A stretch of DNA of 64,000 nucleotides from Paenisporosarcina sp050269735. GTDB lineage: Bacteria > Bacillota > Bacilli > Bacillales_A > Planococcaceae. The notes beneath the pieces are model-generated. The model was not told where the DNA came from. It searched no databases and saw only the letters and a list, made by a program, of their open reading frames with translations. The position numbers were made by a program, and so were the translations under genes. Shown piece by piece: positions 1 to 6,864 of the stretch. The stretch is from assembly GCF_050269735.1 (NCBI RefSeq), contig NZ_JBNNIX010000001.1, positions 1,116,001 to 1,180,000 of the forward strand. The letters are read 5' to 3'. Position 1 is the first letter of the stretch, and each line of letters begins with the position of its first letter.

Positions 1-251
1 CGACGGCGATCTTCCACGTTTTTGTAAGGGACACCAACAATGATTATATTTTCAATTTCTTTATTTTCGAGTAACTCATCCGCAACACGGGACATTCTTC
101 CCAATTGGAAGTAATCTTTTCCGTCAGAAGCAATTAAAACTGTATATTTATAAAGTGGTGAATAATTTGCTGGTATATAAATCAGCAGTTGCATATCTTC
201 TTGTAAGGCGTCACTAAATAGCTTAACGTCTTGAATTGTACCTTTAGACAA
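1..251 (-). CDS. putative esterase-family alpha/beta hydrolase, N-terminal part
   Basis: The gene is cut by the window start, so only about 83 N-terminal residues are visible. The reading frame has a TTG start at 251 with a near-perfect GAGGAGGT site just upstream. The peptide contains IYIPANYSP, then a strand followed by SDGKDYF, then a helix and a strand with IIVGVPY. This is the opening of the enterochelin-esterase-like (putative esterase) alpha/beta-hydrolase fold, whose catalytic serine would lie beyond the window. It is divergent from pgpA. The family call rests on the N-terminal pattern only, and the substrate is unknown. Confidence 0.6.
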   Translation of the reverse strand, partial: MSKGTIQDVKLFSDALQEDMQLLIYIPANYSPLYKYTVLIASDGKDYFQLGRMSRVADELLENKEIENIIIVGVPYKNVEDRR

Positions 252-361
252 CGGATTTACCTCCTCTACATCTTGCTAAAGAAATTGTACCATACTGCAG
301 TTGGAAGGTATAATTATGAATATTGAAAACAACACGAAACGAATGAAACGGAGATGGCATA

Positions 362-946
362 ATGGATCGAAATGGATTACGCGTACATTCACAACAAGTA
401 ATTGACGCTACTAAACAGGCTTTGGAACGTCGAGGGGTTTCCATTGAAGAAATCGCAAAAATCGTTTATGAAATGCAAATCGCGTACAATGTGGGTCTTA
501 CATTGGAACATTGCATCGAGTCAGTTGAAAGTGTATTGAAAAAGAGAGAAATGCAACATGCCATATTAGTAGGCATTGAGCTGGATGAATTGGCCGAAAA
601 GAAAATGCTTTCAGCGCCATTACAACAAATTGTTGAAGCGGATGAAGGTTTATTTGGTGTAGATGAAACGATTGCGTTGGGCTCTGTATTTACATATGGA
701 AGTATAGCCGTCACTACATTCGGTCACTTGGACAAGAATAAAATAGGTATTATTAAAAAGCTGGATACAAAAATCGGTGAAGGCGTTCACACGTTTTTGG
801 ATGATCTAGTAGCGAGTATAGCTGCTTGTGCTTCTTCACGCATTGCACATAGAACTCGTGATTTGGAAGAACATAATGAAACATTTGCCGACATCGAACC
901 GGAAGAAACAGCTCCAGAAACAAAAATTGAAGGAACAACGACCTGA
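362..946 (+). CDS. pgpA: phosphatidylglycerophosphatase A family protein (YutG-like)
   Basis: A 194-aa soluble protein matching the Gram-positive PgpA/YutG family, which is thought to dephosphorylate phosphatidylglycerophosphate to phosphatidylglycerol. Visible hallmarks are the conserved ALGSVFTYGSIAVTTFG segment (about residues 105-121), KLDTKIGEGVHTFLDDLVASIAACASSRIAHR (about 133-164, including the acidic DD pair), and a charged, poorly conserved C-tail. It is a stand-alone gene read away from the esterase. A strong Rho-independent terminator lies about 130 bp downstream. Family assignment is fairly sure. The in vivo substrate is inferred from the family. Confidence 0.75.
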   Translation: MDRNGLRVHSQQVIDATKQALERRGVSIEEIAKIVYEMQIAYNVGLTLEHCIESVESVLKKREMQHAILVGIELDELAEKKMLSAPLQQIVEADEGLFGVDETIALGSVFTYGSIAVTTFGHLDKNKIGIIKKLDTKIGEGVHTFLDDLVASIAACASSRIAHRTRDLEEHNETFADIEPEETAPETKIEGTTT

Positions 947-1056
947 AAATTGTGCATTTCCCAATCGGTTTGATAATATACATTACCTTGTTTGTCATCC
1001 AGTTTGAAACACGTGATAAAAAACATGATATGAATAAAGCAATGCCAACCGTTTAA
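943..1056 (+). CDS. possible 37-aa membrane peptide coupled to pgpA
   Basis: A short frame begins with CTG at 943, and CTGA overlaps the pgpA stop in the manner of an ATGA coupling. An AAGGA lies about 8 nt upstream. The peptide has one hydrophobic helix (FPIGLIIYITLFVIQF) followed by a charged tail. A CTG start is rare, and a GTG nine bases later is the alternative but has no well-placed ribosome site. I infer a candidate only. It could be chance. Confidence 0.25.
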   Translation: MKIVHFPIGLIIYITLFVIQFETRDKKHDMNKAMPTV

Positions 1057-1072
1057 GATATTATGACTATCA

Positions 1073-1109
1073 ACCGTTGAAGATGAAAAATCATCTTCAA
1101 CGGTCTTTT
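1073..1109 (+). terminator. Rho-independent terminator after pgpA
   Basis: A 14-bp perfect stem (ACCGTTGAAGATGA and its complement) with an AAAA loop is followed by CTTTTT. Confidence 0.9.
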
Positions 1110-1228
1110 TGATGAAAACGGAACATTTTAATGTCGTTCTTGCAAAAATGAATATGATTTAATGTCTATGGACAAGCTAATGATGAATAGAATAAATGAA
1201 TCCATTAACATCAACAGGAGGCGTTTAA

Positions 1229-1351
1229 ATGGAAGATCGACTCATTGAAAGCTTAGGACAATATTTCGTGTATCATAAAATTAGAGAACGCTATGGTCTT
1301 ACGTTTGAGCAATTTATTGAGAAGTGGGAACGTGGCGTCTGGAGAGCATAA
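1229..1351 (+). CDS. 40-aa conserved-looking small protein
   Basis: ATG at 1229 follows an AGGAGG site with good spacing (CAGGAGGCGTTTAA). The 40-residue peptide is amphipathic and charged, with HKIRERYGLTFEQFIEKWE, and has no membrane segment. It is monocistronic and followed at once by its own terminator. This strongly suggests a real small gene, but I do not recognise a named family. Confidence 0.6.
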   Translation: MEDRLIESLGQYFVYHKIRERYGLTFEQFIEKWERGVWRA

Positions 1352-1364
1352 CGAAAAAGAAGGA

Positions 1365-1397
1365 AGCGTCATCTCGAACAAGGTGATGCTTTTTCTT
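1365..1397 (+). terminator. terminator of the 40-aa gene
   Basis: AGCGTCATC pairs with GGTGATGCT around an 8-nt loop and is followed by TTTTTCTTTT. Confidence 0.75.
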
Positions 1398-1473
1398 TTA
1401 AAATATTAAACATAAACACACACTTAGCATAATATACATAGTGGGGGATAAGAAGATAACACGAAGTAAAGGG

Positions 1474-1516
1474 TTGACTTCTTTTTTTTATTCTTGTAAT
1501 ATACCCCTATAGGTAT
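1474..1516 (+). promoter_or_regulatory. sigma-A promoter overlapped by CsoR/CstR-type operator 1
   Basis: TTGACT (1474-1479), a 17-bp spacer and TAATAT (1497-1502) form a good sigma-A promoter. The pseudo-palindrome ATACCCCTATAGGTAT (1501-1516) overlaps the -10 box. This AT-flanked C-tract/G-tract architecture is that of CsoR-family sites, and CstR is the persulfide-sensing member that controls this kind of gene set. Repression with release by persulfide is inferred. Confidence 0.7.
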
Positions 1517-1553
1517 TAAATTACCTTTCACAATTTAAAGGAGGAATACAATT

Positions 1554-1781
1554 ATGAATGCAGATAAATTTTTGGACGCTAAAGGATTGGCTTGTCCAAT
1601 GCCGATCGTTAAAACTAGAAAATCAATGAAAGAACTGGAAAGTGGGCAAGTACTGGAAATTCATACAACAGACAAAGGTGCTGTCAATGATTTAACAGCT
1701 TGGGCTAAATCAGGTGGCCATGAAATGCTACAACATCTAGAAGAAAATGATGTACTTAAGTTCTGGATTAAAAAAGCGTAA
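1554..1781 (+). CDS. TusA-family sulfur carrier protein
   Basis: A 75-aa stand-alone TusA domain with LDAKGLACPMPIVK. Cys14 of the CPMP motif is the family's persulfide-carrying residue. The fold is beta-alpha-beta-alpha-beta-beta and the length is typical of the family. It is the first gene of a sulfur-transfer cluster, directly behind the operator-controlled promoter. It likely accepts persulfide sulfur from the rhodanese or DsrE partners and passes it on. Its sequence closely parallels the TusA half of the fusion protein at 2703-3278, which suggests duplication. Confidence 0.88.
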   Translation: MNADKFLDAKGLACPMPIVKTRKSMKELESGQVLEIHTTDKGAVNDLTAWAKSGGHEMLQHLEENDVLKFWIKKA

Positions 1782-1798
1782 TTTTTTTAACAATAAAT

Positions 1799-1814
1799 AT
1801 ACCTATGTAGGTAT
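1799..1814 (+). promoter_or_regulatory. CsoR/CstR-type operator 2
   Basis: ATACCTATGTAGGTAT is a perfect 7+7 palindrome around TG. It lies between the tusA-like gene and the first dsrE-like gene, 25 bp before the start codon, and has the same layout as operator 1. Confidence 0.6.
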
Positions 1815-1839
1815 ATTATAATTTCAAAGGAGAGATAAA

Positions 1840-2319
1840 ATGACTGAACAGAAAAAAACTACCATTGTTTTATTCAGTGGAGATTACGATAAAGTAATGG
1901 CGGCATATATCATTGCAAATGGTGCAGCTGCGTATGATCACGAAGTAACCATTTTCCATACATTCTGGGGTTTGTATGCATTACGTAAAGACGAAAATGT
2001 AATGGTTAAAAAAGGATTTATGGAAAAAATGTTCGGCAAAATGATGCCTAGAGGCGCAGATAAGATGGGTCTTTCAAAAATGAACTTTGCTGGTTTTGGA
2101 CCGAAGATGATCAAAGATGTTATGAAAAAACATAATGCGATGTCTTTACCTAACTTGATTGAAATGGCGCAAGAACAAGACATTAAATTGGTAGCTTGTA
2201 CGATGACAATGGACTTATTAGGTCTTCAACAAGCGGAGCTATTGGAAAATATTGAATATGCAGGCGTAGCAGCTTACTTGGCAGATGCACAAGATGGCCA
2301 TGTGAACCTATTCATCTAA
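1840..2319 (+). CDS. DsrE/DsrF/DrsH-like sulfurtransferase-type protein (159 aa)
   Basis: A soluble DsrE-superfamily protein longer than its paralogues here. It has an N-terminal strand/helix (IVLFSGDYDKVMAAYIIANGAA), an FHTFWGL segment, and a Met/Lys-rich insert at about residues 50-100. The conserved cysteine is in VACTMTMDLLGL (Cys120). DsrE2-type proteins carry or transfer persulfide sulfur, often next to TusA and rhodanese as seen here. The AAAGGAGA site fixes the ATG. The insert, with MFGKMMPRGADKMGLSKMNFAGFGPKM in overlapping pieces, is typical of the DsrE2 group. Its exact acceptor is unknown. Confidence 0.85.
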   Translation: MTEQKKTTIVLFSGDYDKVMAAYIIANGAAAYDHEVTIFHTFWGLYALRKDENVMVKKGFMEKMFGKMMPRGADKMGLSKMNFAGFGPKMIKDVMKKHNAMSLPNLIEMAQEQDIKLVACTMTMDLLGLQQAELLENIEYAGVAAYLADAQDGHVNLFI

Positions 2320-2354
2320 TAATATAATCGAAAATATATGAGGAGAATTTATTC

Positions 2355-2651
2355 ATGAAAGAAATGACAGCAAAAGAAGTTGAAATGAACGTCACTGAAG
2401 GTAAAACATTAAACATCATTGATGTACGTGAAGTGGATGAAGTAGCAGCTGGAAAAATACCGGGTGCAGTAAACATTCCACTTGGATTACTTGAATTTCG
2501 CATGAACGAGCTGGATAAATCAAAAGAGTATGTCATGGTTTGTCGATCTGGTGGTAGAAGCGGTCGTGCTACTCAAATCCTTGAGAGCCACGGATACTCA
2601 GTTATTAATATGACTGGTGGCATGCTTTCTTACGAAGGGCAAGTACAATAA
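2355..2651 (+). CDS. single-domain rhodanese sulfurtransferase
   Basis: A 98-aa rhodanese domain. It shows IIDVREVDEVAAGKIPGAVNIP and the active-site loop VCRSGGRSG with catalytic Cys63, the six-residue loop expected for sulfur rather than phosphate substrates. It would move sulfane sulfur as a Cys persulfide. GAGGAG lies 10 nt before the start. It sits inside the sulfur cluster, between dsrE-like and tusA-rhodanese genes. Confidence 0.88.
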   Translation: MKEMTAKEVEMNVTEGKTLNIIDVREVDEVAAGKIPGAVNIPLGLLEFRMNELDKSKEYVMVCRSGGRSGRATQILESHGYSVINMTGGMLSYEGQVQ

Positions 2652-2668
2652 TTTTTTTATGACTATAA

Positions 2669-2684
2669 ATACCCTTGGTGGTAT
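2669..2684 (+). promoter_or_regulatory. CsoR/CstR-type operator 3
   Basis: ATACCCTTGGTGGTAT lies in the 51-bp gap between the rhodanese and the TusA-rhodanese gene. It is an imperfect palindrome of the same class as operators 1 and 2, separate from the downstream GGAGGT ribosome site. Confidence 0.55.
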
Positions 2685-2702
2685 AAATATGGAGGTAATA
2701 CA

Positions 2703-3278
2703 ATGAATGAAATTAAAGCAAATTTAATTTTAGATGCAAAAGGATTAGCATGTCCGATGCCAATCGTGAAAACTAAAAAAGCAATGACTACTTTAGAAGC
2801 TGGGCAAGTTCTAGAAGTTTTGGCTACAGATAAAGGGTCTACAGCGGATATTAAAGCTTGGGCTGGTAGTACTGGTCATCAGTATCTTGGCACTTTGGTA
2901 GATGGAGATGTACTTAAACATTACTTAAGAAAGTCCTCGGGTGAGGAAGAGATTGAACGTAAACATCCAAATGTTACAACTAACGAAGAACTACTTACGA
3001 AATTACAAAACAATGACAGCATTGTGGTAGTTGATGTACGTGAAGCTGCCGAATATGCTTTCGATCATATTCCAAATGCGCAATCTATTCCAATGGGTGA
3101 GCTGGAATCTAGACTAAATGAATTAAATAAAGAAGATGAAATTTATGTAGTATGCCGCACAGGTAGTCGCAGTGATTTCGCTGCTCAAAAATTAGCTGAA
3201 AACGGCTTTTCGAACGTAATTAATGTCCTACCTGGGATGAGCCAATGGACTGGAGAAACGAAAAGTATAAGCAATTGA
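2703..3278 (+). CDS. TusA-rhodanese fusion sulfurtransferase
   Basis: A 191-aa two-domain protein. Residues about 8-78 are a TusA domain with LACPMPIVK (Cys17). After a charged linker (GEEEIERKHPN), residues about 95-188 are a rhodanese domain with VVDVREAAEYAFDHIPNAQ and the active loop VCRTGSRS (Cys151). The fusion physically links the two persulfide carriers found as separate genes just upstream. Multidomain sulfurtransferases of this kind (CstA in staphylococci) act in persulfide detoxification. Orthology to CstA is not claimed because domain order differs among species. Confidence 0.87.
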   Translation: MNEIKANLILDAKGLACPMPIVKTKKAMTTLEAGQVLEVLATDKGSTADIKAWAGSTGHQYLGTLVDGDVLKHYLRKSSGEEEIERKHPNVTTNEELLTKLQNNDSIVVVDVREAAEYAFDHIPNAQSIPMGELESRLNELNKEDEIYVVCRTGSRSDFAAQKLAENGFSNVINVLPGMSQWTGETKSISN

Positions 3279-3318
3279 TCCTTTACGACAAATTCACAAT
3301 TAACTAGGAGGAACTAAA

Positions 3319-3711
3319 ATGAGTAAAGTAGCAATTATCGCAAGTAATGGTGGATTATTCGATGCATATAAAGTGTTCAATATCGCAACTGCAGCAGCAG
3401 CAACAGACCAAGAAGTAGCTATCTTCTTCACTTTCGAAGGATTAAATTTGATTCATAAAGAAGCAAATCAACAACTGTCAATGCCTGAAGGAAAAGAGCA
3501 CTTCGCAGAAGGATTTGCTAATGCAAATGTACCAGCTATTCCTGAATTGGTAGCAATGGCTCAAGAGCTTGATGTAAAATTCATCGGCTGTCAAATGACA
3601 ATGGATGTTATGGGTCTAGAAAAAGAGTCATTTGTTGATGGAATCGATGTCGGTGGAGCTGTTACGTTCCTTGAATTCGCTAAAGATGCAGAAGTAACAT
3701 TGACATTTTAA
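3319..3711 (+). CDS. DsrE-family protein (130 aa)
   Basis: A compact DsrE-like protein: VAIIASNGGLFDAYKVFNIATAAAA, FFTFEGLNLIHK, and the conserved cysteine motif FIGCQMTMDVMGL (Cys91), which matches Cys120 of the paralogue at 1840. Its role would be a persulfide carrier. It is preceded by a TAGGAGG site and is the last gene before the structured gap ahead of the persulfide dioxygenase-like gene. Confidence 0.83.
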   Translation: MSKVAIIASNGGLFDAYKVFNIATAAAATDQEVAIFFTFEGLNLIHKEANQQLSMPEGKEHFAEGFANANVPAIPELVAMAQELDVKFIGCQMTMDVMGLEKESFVDGIDVGGAVTFLEFAKDAEVTLTF

Positions 3712-3716
3712 TTTTT

Positions 3717-3808
3717 AGTTATGTTAAAAAATGCTGTTGGAGAAAATGAGTTGGTGCATGATTGCTTACCTCAAATTACGATACACAACAGAATCGTTTA
3801 ACATAACT
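3717..3808 (+). other. long imperfect hairpin between dsrE-like and dioxygenase-like genes
   Basis: AGTTATGTTAAA (3717-3728) and TTTAACATAACT (3797-3808) are exact complements. A second inner pair, CTGTTG and CAACAG, lies in register inside, so the gap folds into a nested stem. No clear T-run follows. It could be an RNA processing or stability element, a weak terminator, or a decayed miniature repeat. Confidence 0.45.
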
Positions 3809-3826
3809 TAATTTTTAATCTCAAAA

Positions 3827-3842
3827 ATACCATAGGGGGTAA
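3827..3842 (+). promoter_or_regulatory. possible CsoR/CstR-type operator 4 overlapping the ribosome site
   Basis: ATACCATAGGGGGTAA resembles operators 1-3, but its right half is also the Shine-Dalgarno sequence (AGGGGGT) of the next gene. The resemblance may therefore be partly forced by the ribosome site. Confidence 0.4.
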
Positions 3843-3848
3843 AAATGG

Positions 3849-4976
3849 ATGACAGTAATAGCAATGACTTCAAAAGAAGTTACAACTAAAGTATTTAATA
3901 AAGAAAAATTGTTTGTTTTAGATGTCCGTAACGAAGGTGACTTTCAAGATTGGAAAATTGAAGGTGAAAACTTCAGTTATTTAAATATCCCATACTTCGA
4001 TTTATTAGATGGGGTGGAAGAGATCATGAATGAACTTCCTTCTGATCAAGAAATCCTGGTAGTGTGTGCCAAAGAAGGTTCATCCATCATGATTGCCGAA
4101 ATGCTATCGGATGAGGGACTTGAAGTTTCTTATTTACAGGGTGGAATGAAAGCGTGGAGCGAACATTTAGAACCGGTTAAAATCGGCAATTTAGGAAATG
4201 GTGGGGAACTTTATCAATTTGTTCGTATTGGTAAAGGATGCTTATCTTATATGGTTGTCTCAAATGGGGAAGCAGCTATTGTGGACGCTACGAGAATGAC
4301 TGACGTTTATATTCAATTTGCAGAAGGTTTGGGAGCCAAAATTACACATGTGTTTGATACACATCTGCATGCTGATCATATTTCTGGTGGACTCACAATT
4401 GCTCAAAACACGGGAGCAACATATTGGTTACCACCAAAGGATGCAACAGAAGTTATCTTTGAATACCAACCGCTTGAAAATGGAAACGATGTAACAATCG
4501 GTCACACAACGATAAATATTCATGCGTTATATTCACCAGGACACACGATTGGATCAACTTCTTTTGTTGTTGATGAAAAATACTTGTTGTCAGGGGATAT
4601 TTTATTCATCGATTCAATCGGACGACCGGATTTAGCTGGTATGGCAGAAGACTGGGTAAAAGATTTAAGAGAAAGTCTTTACGAACGCTATAGAAAATTA
4701 TCTGAAGAGCTGATTGTTCTTCCTGCCCATTTCATGATTTTAGATGAATTGAATGAGGATGGCAGTGTGTCTGAAAAATTAGGTACATTATACGCTCAAA
4801 ATCATGGTTTAAATATTGATGACGAGAACGAATTTAGAAAATTAGTAACTGAAAACTTGCCACCACAACCGAATGCTTATCAAGAGATTCGTCAAACAAA
4901 CATGGGTATTATCAGCCCGGATGATGAAAAACAGCGTGATATGGAAATCGGACCAAATCGCTGCGCTGTACGTTGA
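3849..4976 (+). CDS. rhodanese plus metallo-beta-lactamase persulfide dioxygenase-like protein
   Basis: A 375-aa two-domain enzyme. Residues about 5-110 are rhodanese-like with VVCAKEGSS (Cys73). Residues about 115-330 are an ETHE1/CstB-type MBL fold: THLHADHISGG (His172, His174, Asp176, His177), SPGHTIGS (His232), LSGDILFIDSIGRPDL (Asp250) and LPAHF. ETHE1-type enzymes are mononuclear Fe(II) dioxygenases that oxidise low-molecular-weight persulfides to sulfite. The CstB relatives I know carry rhodanese after MBL, so here the order is reversed. An ATG four bases upstream (3845) is out of frame and closes quickly. The adjacent sulfite-type exporter fits the product. Confidence 0.85.
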   Translation: MTVIAMTSKEVTTKVFNKEKLFVLDVRNEGDFQDWKIEGENFSYLNIPYFDLLDGVEEIMNELPSDQEILVVCAKEGSSIMIAEMLSDEGLEVSYLQGGMKAWSEHLEPVKIGNLGNGGELYQFVRIGKGCLSYMVVSNGEAAIVDATRMTDVYIQFAEGLGAKITHVFDTHLHADHISGGLTIAQNTGATYWLPPKDATEVIFEYQPLENGNDVTIGHTTINIHALYSPGHTIGSTSFVVDEKYLLSGDILFIDSIGRPDLAGMAEDWVKDLRESLYERYRKLSEELIVLPAHFMILDELNEDGSVSEKLGTLYAQNHGLNIDDENEFRKLVTENLPPQPNAYQEIRQTNMGIISPDDEKQRDMEIGPNRCAVR

Positions 4977-5004
4977 TTTGAATTATTGATCAGTGATAAT
5001 AATT

Positions 5005-5032
5005 AAAAGGAATCCGCTTGAGGATTCCTTTT
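5005..5032 (+). terminator. hairpin between dioxygenase-like gene and tauE
   Basis: AAAAGGAATCC pairs with GGATTCCTTTT around a 6-nt loop. The T tract is short, so it may only attenuate readthrough into tauE. Confidence 0.65.
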
Positions 5033-5051
5033 CCTTGAAGGAGGAAAAATC

Positions 5052-5828
5052 ATGGATTTAGGATTTATCATTACAATTTTCTTAATTGGATTCGTAGGAT
5101 CATATATTTCCGGAATGCTCGGAATTGGGGGTTCAATCATTAAATATCCGATGCTCCTGTATATTCCACCCATGTTGGGATTAGCGGCATTCAGTGCACA
5201 TGAGGTATCAGGAATCAGTGCGGTACAAGTATTCTTCGCTACAATCGGTGGAGTATGGGCGTACCGTAAAGGTGGATATTTAAATAAATCATTAATTCTT
5301 TATATGGGTGTCAGTATTTTAATTGGTAGTTTTGTAGGTAGTTATGGTTCGAAATTAATGAGTGAAGATGGAATTAATTTGATTTACGGTATTTTAGCGG
5401 CTATTGCAGCTGTTATGATGTTTATTCCTAAAAATGGAATAGACGATATTCCGCTTAATCAAGTGAAATTCAATAAATGGATTGCTGCTTCACTTTCTTT
5501 AATCGTTGGTATTGGAGCGGGTATTGTAGGAGCTGCAGGAGCGTTTTTATTAGTTCCCATCATGCTGGTTGTGTTGAAAATTCCTACTCGAATGACGATT
5601 GCATCATCATTGGCCATCACATTTATCTCTTCAATCGGAGCTACGGTTGGTAAAGTAACTACTGGACAGGTTGATTATTATCCAGCAGCTATCATGGTTG
5701 TAGCCAGCTTGATTGCTTCTCCACTTGGCGCAATGGCAGGGAAAAAGATGAATACAAAATTATTGCAAGTTATTCTAGCTGTATTGATTCTCGCTACTGC
5801 AGTGAAGATTTGGATGGATATCTTATAA
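5052..5828 (+). CDS. sulfite exporter TauE/SafE family membrane protein
   Basis: A 258-aa integral membrane protein with about eight hydrophobic segments and the two-fold TauE/SafE repeat pattern. The glycine-rich GMLGIGGSIIKYPMLL in the first half is echoed by GAGIVGAAGAFLLVPIML in the second. The family exports sulfur oxyanions and other organosulfonates. Behind a persulfide dioxygenase-like gene the likely cargo is sulfite or thiosulfate (inference). The ATG follows GAAGGAGG. Confidence 0.88.
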   Translation: MDLGFIITIFLIGFVGSYISGMLGIGGSIIKYPMLLYIPPMLGLAAFSAHEVSGISAVQVFFATIGGVWAYRKGGYLNKSLILYMGVSILIGSFVGSYGSKLMSEDGINLIYGILAAIAAVMMFIPKNGIDDIPLNQVKFNKWIAASLSLIVGIGAGIVGAAGAFLLVPIMLVVLKIPTRMTIASSLAITFISSIGATVGKVTTGQVDYYPAAIMVVASLIASPLGAMAGKKMNTKLLQVILAVLILATAVKIWMDIL

Positions 5829-5870
5829 GTTAACAGTACCTAATGCTTGTATCGGGAAGAAGGGGTTGAA

Positions 5871-6218
5871 ATGGCCAACAAAAAATTTGTTTTTTTTGTA
5901 TCATTAAGCTCAAATGCGATCAATGTATTAAAACAAGCAATTGACATGATTGACCAAAACAATGAAGTGGCGATATTTTTTGACTTGGATGGCGCAAGAA
6001 TATTGGATCGAAGGTACTTAAGAAAGCTCGATCGTACACATGGTGCGGATTTAGCTCAATTATTAACTTTGGCGAGTCAATTGGGGATTAAACTGTATGG
6101 TTGTCAGATGAATATCTTGATTGCAGATGGGTTGGAATTGGTTGATGGTGCTGAACTCGCAGGAGTCGTTACTTTTTTAGAGTCAGCTTATCAGGCAGAT
6201 GCCGTACTGAGTTATTGA
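5871..6218 (+). CDS. DsrE-family protein (115 aa) with conserved cysteine
   Basis: I chose ATG 5871 because AAGGGG lies 5-6 nt before it. A TTG 24 bases upstream would add eight residues that are not family-like. The fold signature is FVFFVSLSSNAINVLKQAI, VAIFFDLDGARIL and the cysteine motif LYGCQMNI (Cys78). It forms a tight pair with the next gene, 11 bp away. The pairing of a Cys-bearing and a Cys-less DsrE-like protein suggests a hetero-oligomer. Confidence 0.78.
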   Translation: MANKKFVFFVSLSSNAINVLKQAIDMIDQNNEVAIFFDLDGARILDRRYLRKLDRTHGADLAQLLTLASQLGIKLYGCQMNILIADGLELVDGAELAGVVTFLESAYQADAVLSY

Positions 6219-6229
6219 GAGGGGTACAA

Positions 6230-6613
6230 ATGATGGAACCAAAGAAAGTAGTTGTGTTAGCTCTTCATGACGCGTTAGAATCTGCTTACCCTCCGTTGAA
6301 TATTGCTGTCGGGGCCGCTTCTTCTGGTGCTGACGTCATATTAGCTTTTTCGAGGAAAGGTGTTAATATTTTGGATGAAAAGTATATTCCAGTCCCTTCT
6401 GAAGGGATTGAGTATCTTTCTAATGCTTTTAATGATTTTAATGCACCATCTATTTATGAATTGCTTGAAATTGCTGTCGAAACAGGCGTGAAATTGTACG
6501 TAGTGGATCTGGATCTAAAAGAAGATACTCACTTTTTATATCCTGCTGATCAAGTACCAATTAAATGGGTGTTAAATGAAGCAGTTTCAGCAGATATATT
6601 TGTACATTTTTAA
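6230..6613 (+). CDS. DsrE-like protein lacking the conserved cysteine
   Basis: A 127-aa protein starting at ATG 6230 behind GAGAGGGG. It has DsrE-like secondary structure (VVVLALHDALESAYPPLNIAVGAASSGADVILAFSRKG in pieces). At the position where the paralogues have GCQM it reads GVKLYVVDLDL, so the persulfide cysteine is replaced by valine. No other cysteine is present in the protein. It is probably a non-catalytic partner of the 5871 product. It is the last gene of the sulfur cluster. Confidence 0.7.
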   Translation: MMEPKKVVVLALHDALESAYPPLNIAVGAASSGADVILAFSRKGVNILDEKYIPVPSEGIEYLSNAFNDFNAPSIYELLEIAVETGVKLYVVDLDLKEDTHFLYPADQVPIKWVLNEAVSADIFVHF

Positions 6614-6714
6614 TGAAAATGGAATGGGGCTGACTAGCATTGTTAGAATTAGTCAGTTTACTAGGTTTAAAAAGAAAAGGTAATGATCGCGATCACCATC
6701 TAAAATAGTTTTTA

Positions 6715-6744
6715 TCCTCACTCATAGGAGTGAGGGTTTTTTAT
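6715..6744 (+). terminator. terminator of the sulfur cluster
   Basis: CCTCACTC pairs with GAGTGAGG around a 4-nt loop, followed by GTTTTTT. A perfect palindrome, TGATCGCGATCA (6684-6695), lies just upstream. Confidence 0.88.
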
Positions 6745-6781
6745 TGGATAAAAAATGTTGAAATAGAAGTTTAATACAAAG

Positions 6782-6818
6782 AAAAAAGCATCACCTCATA
6801 AGAGATGATGCTTTTTTT
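6782..6818 (-). terminator. bidirectional terminator next to the att scar
   Basis: AAAAAAGCATCA pairs with TGATGCTTTTTT. On the minus strand it would terminate a tRNA transcript, the same arrangement as the terminator beside attL at 8711-8757. Confidence 0.8.
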
Positions 6819-6864
6819 GGAAGAATCTTTCGTTCCTTAAAGATTCTCGTGGGTTTGGCACCCA

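Noticed and set aside
3721..3801. 26-codon frame between the dsrE-like and dioxygenase-like genes
   Set aside because: No ribosome site, and it coincides with the arms of an inverted repeat, so structure is the better explanation.
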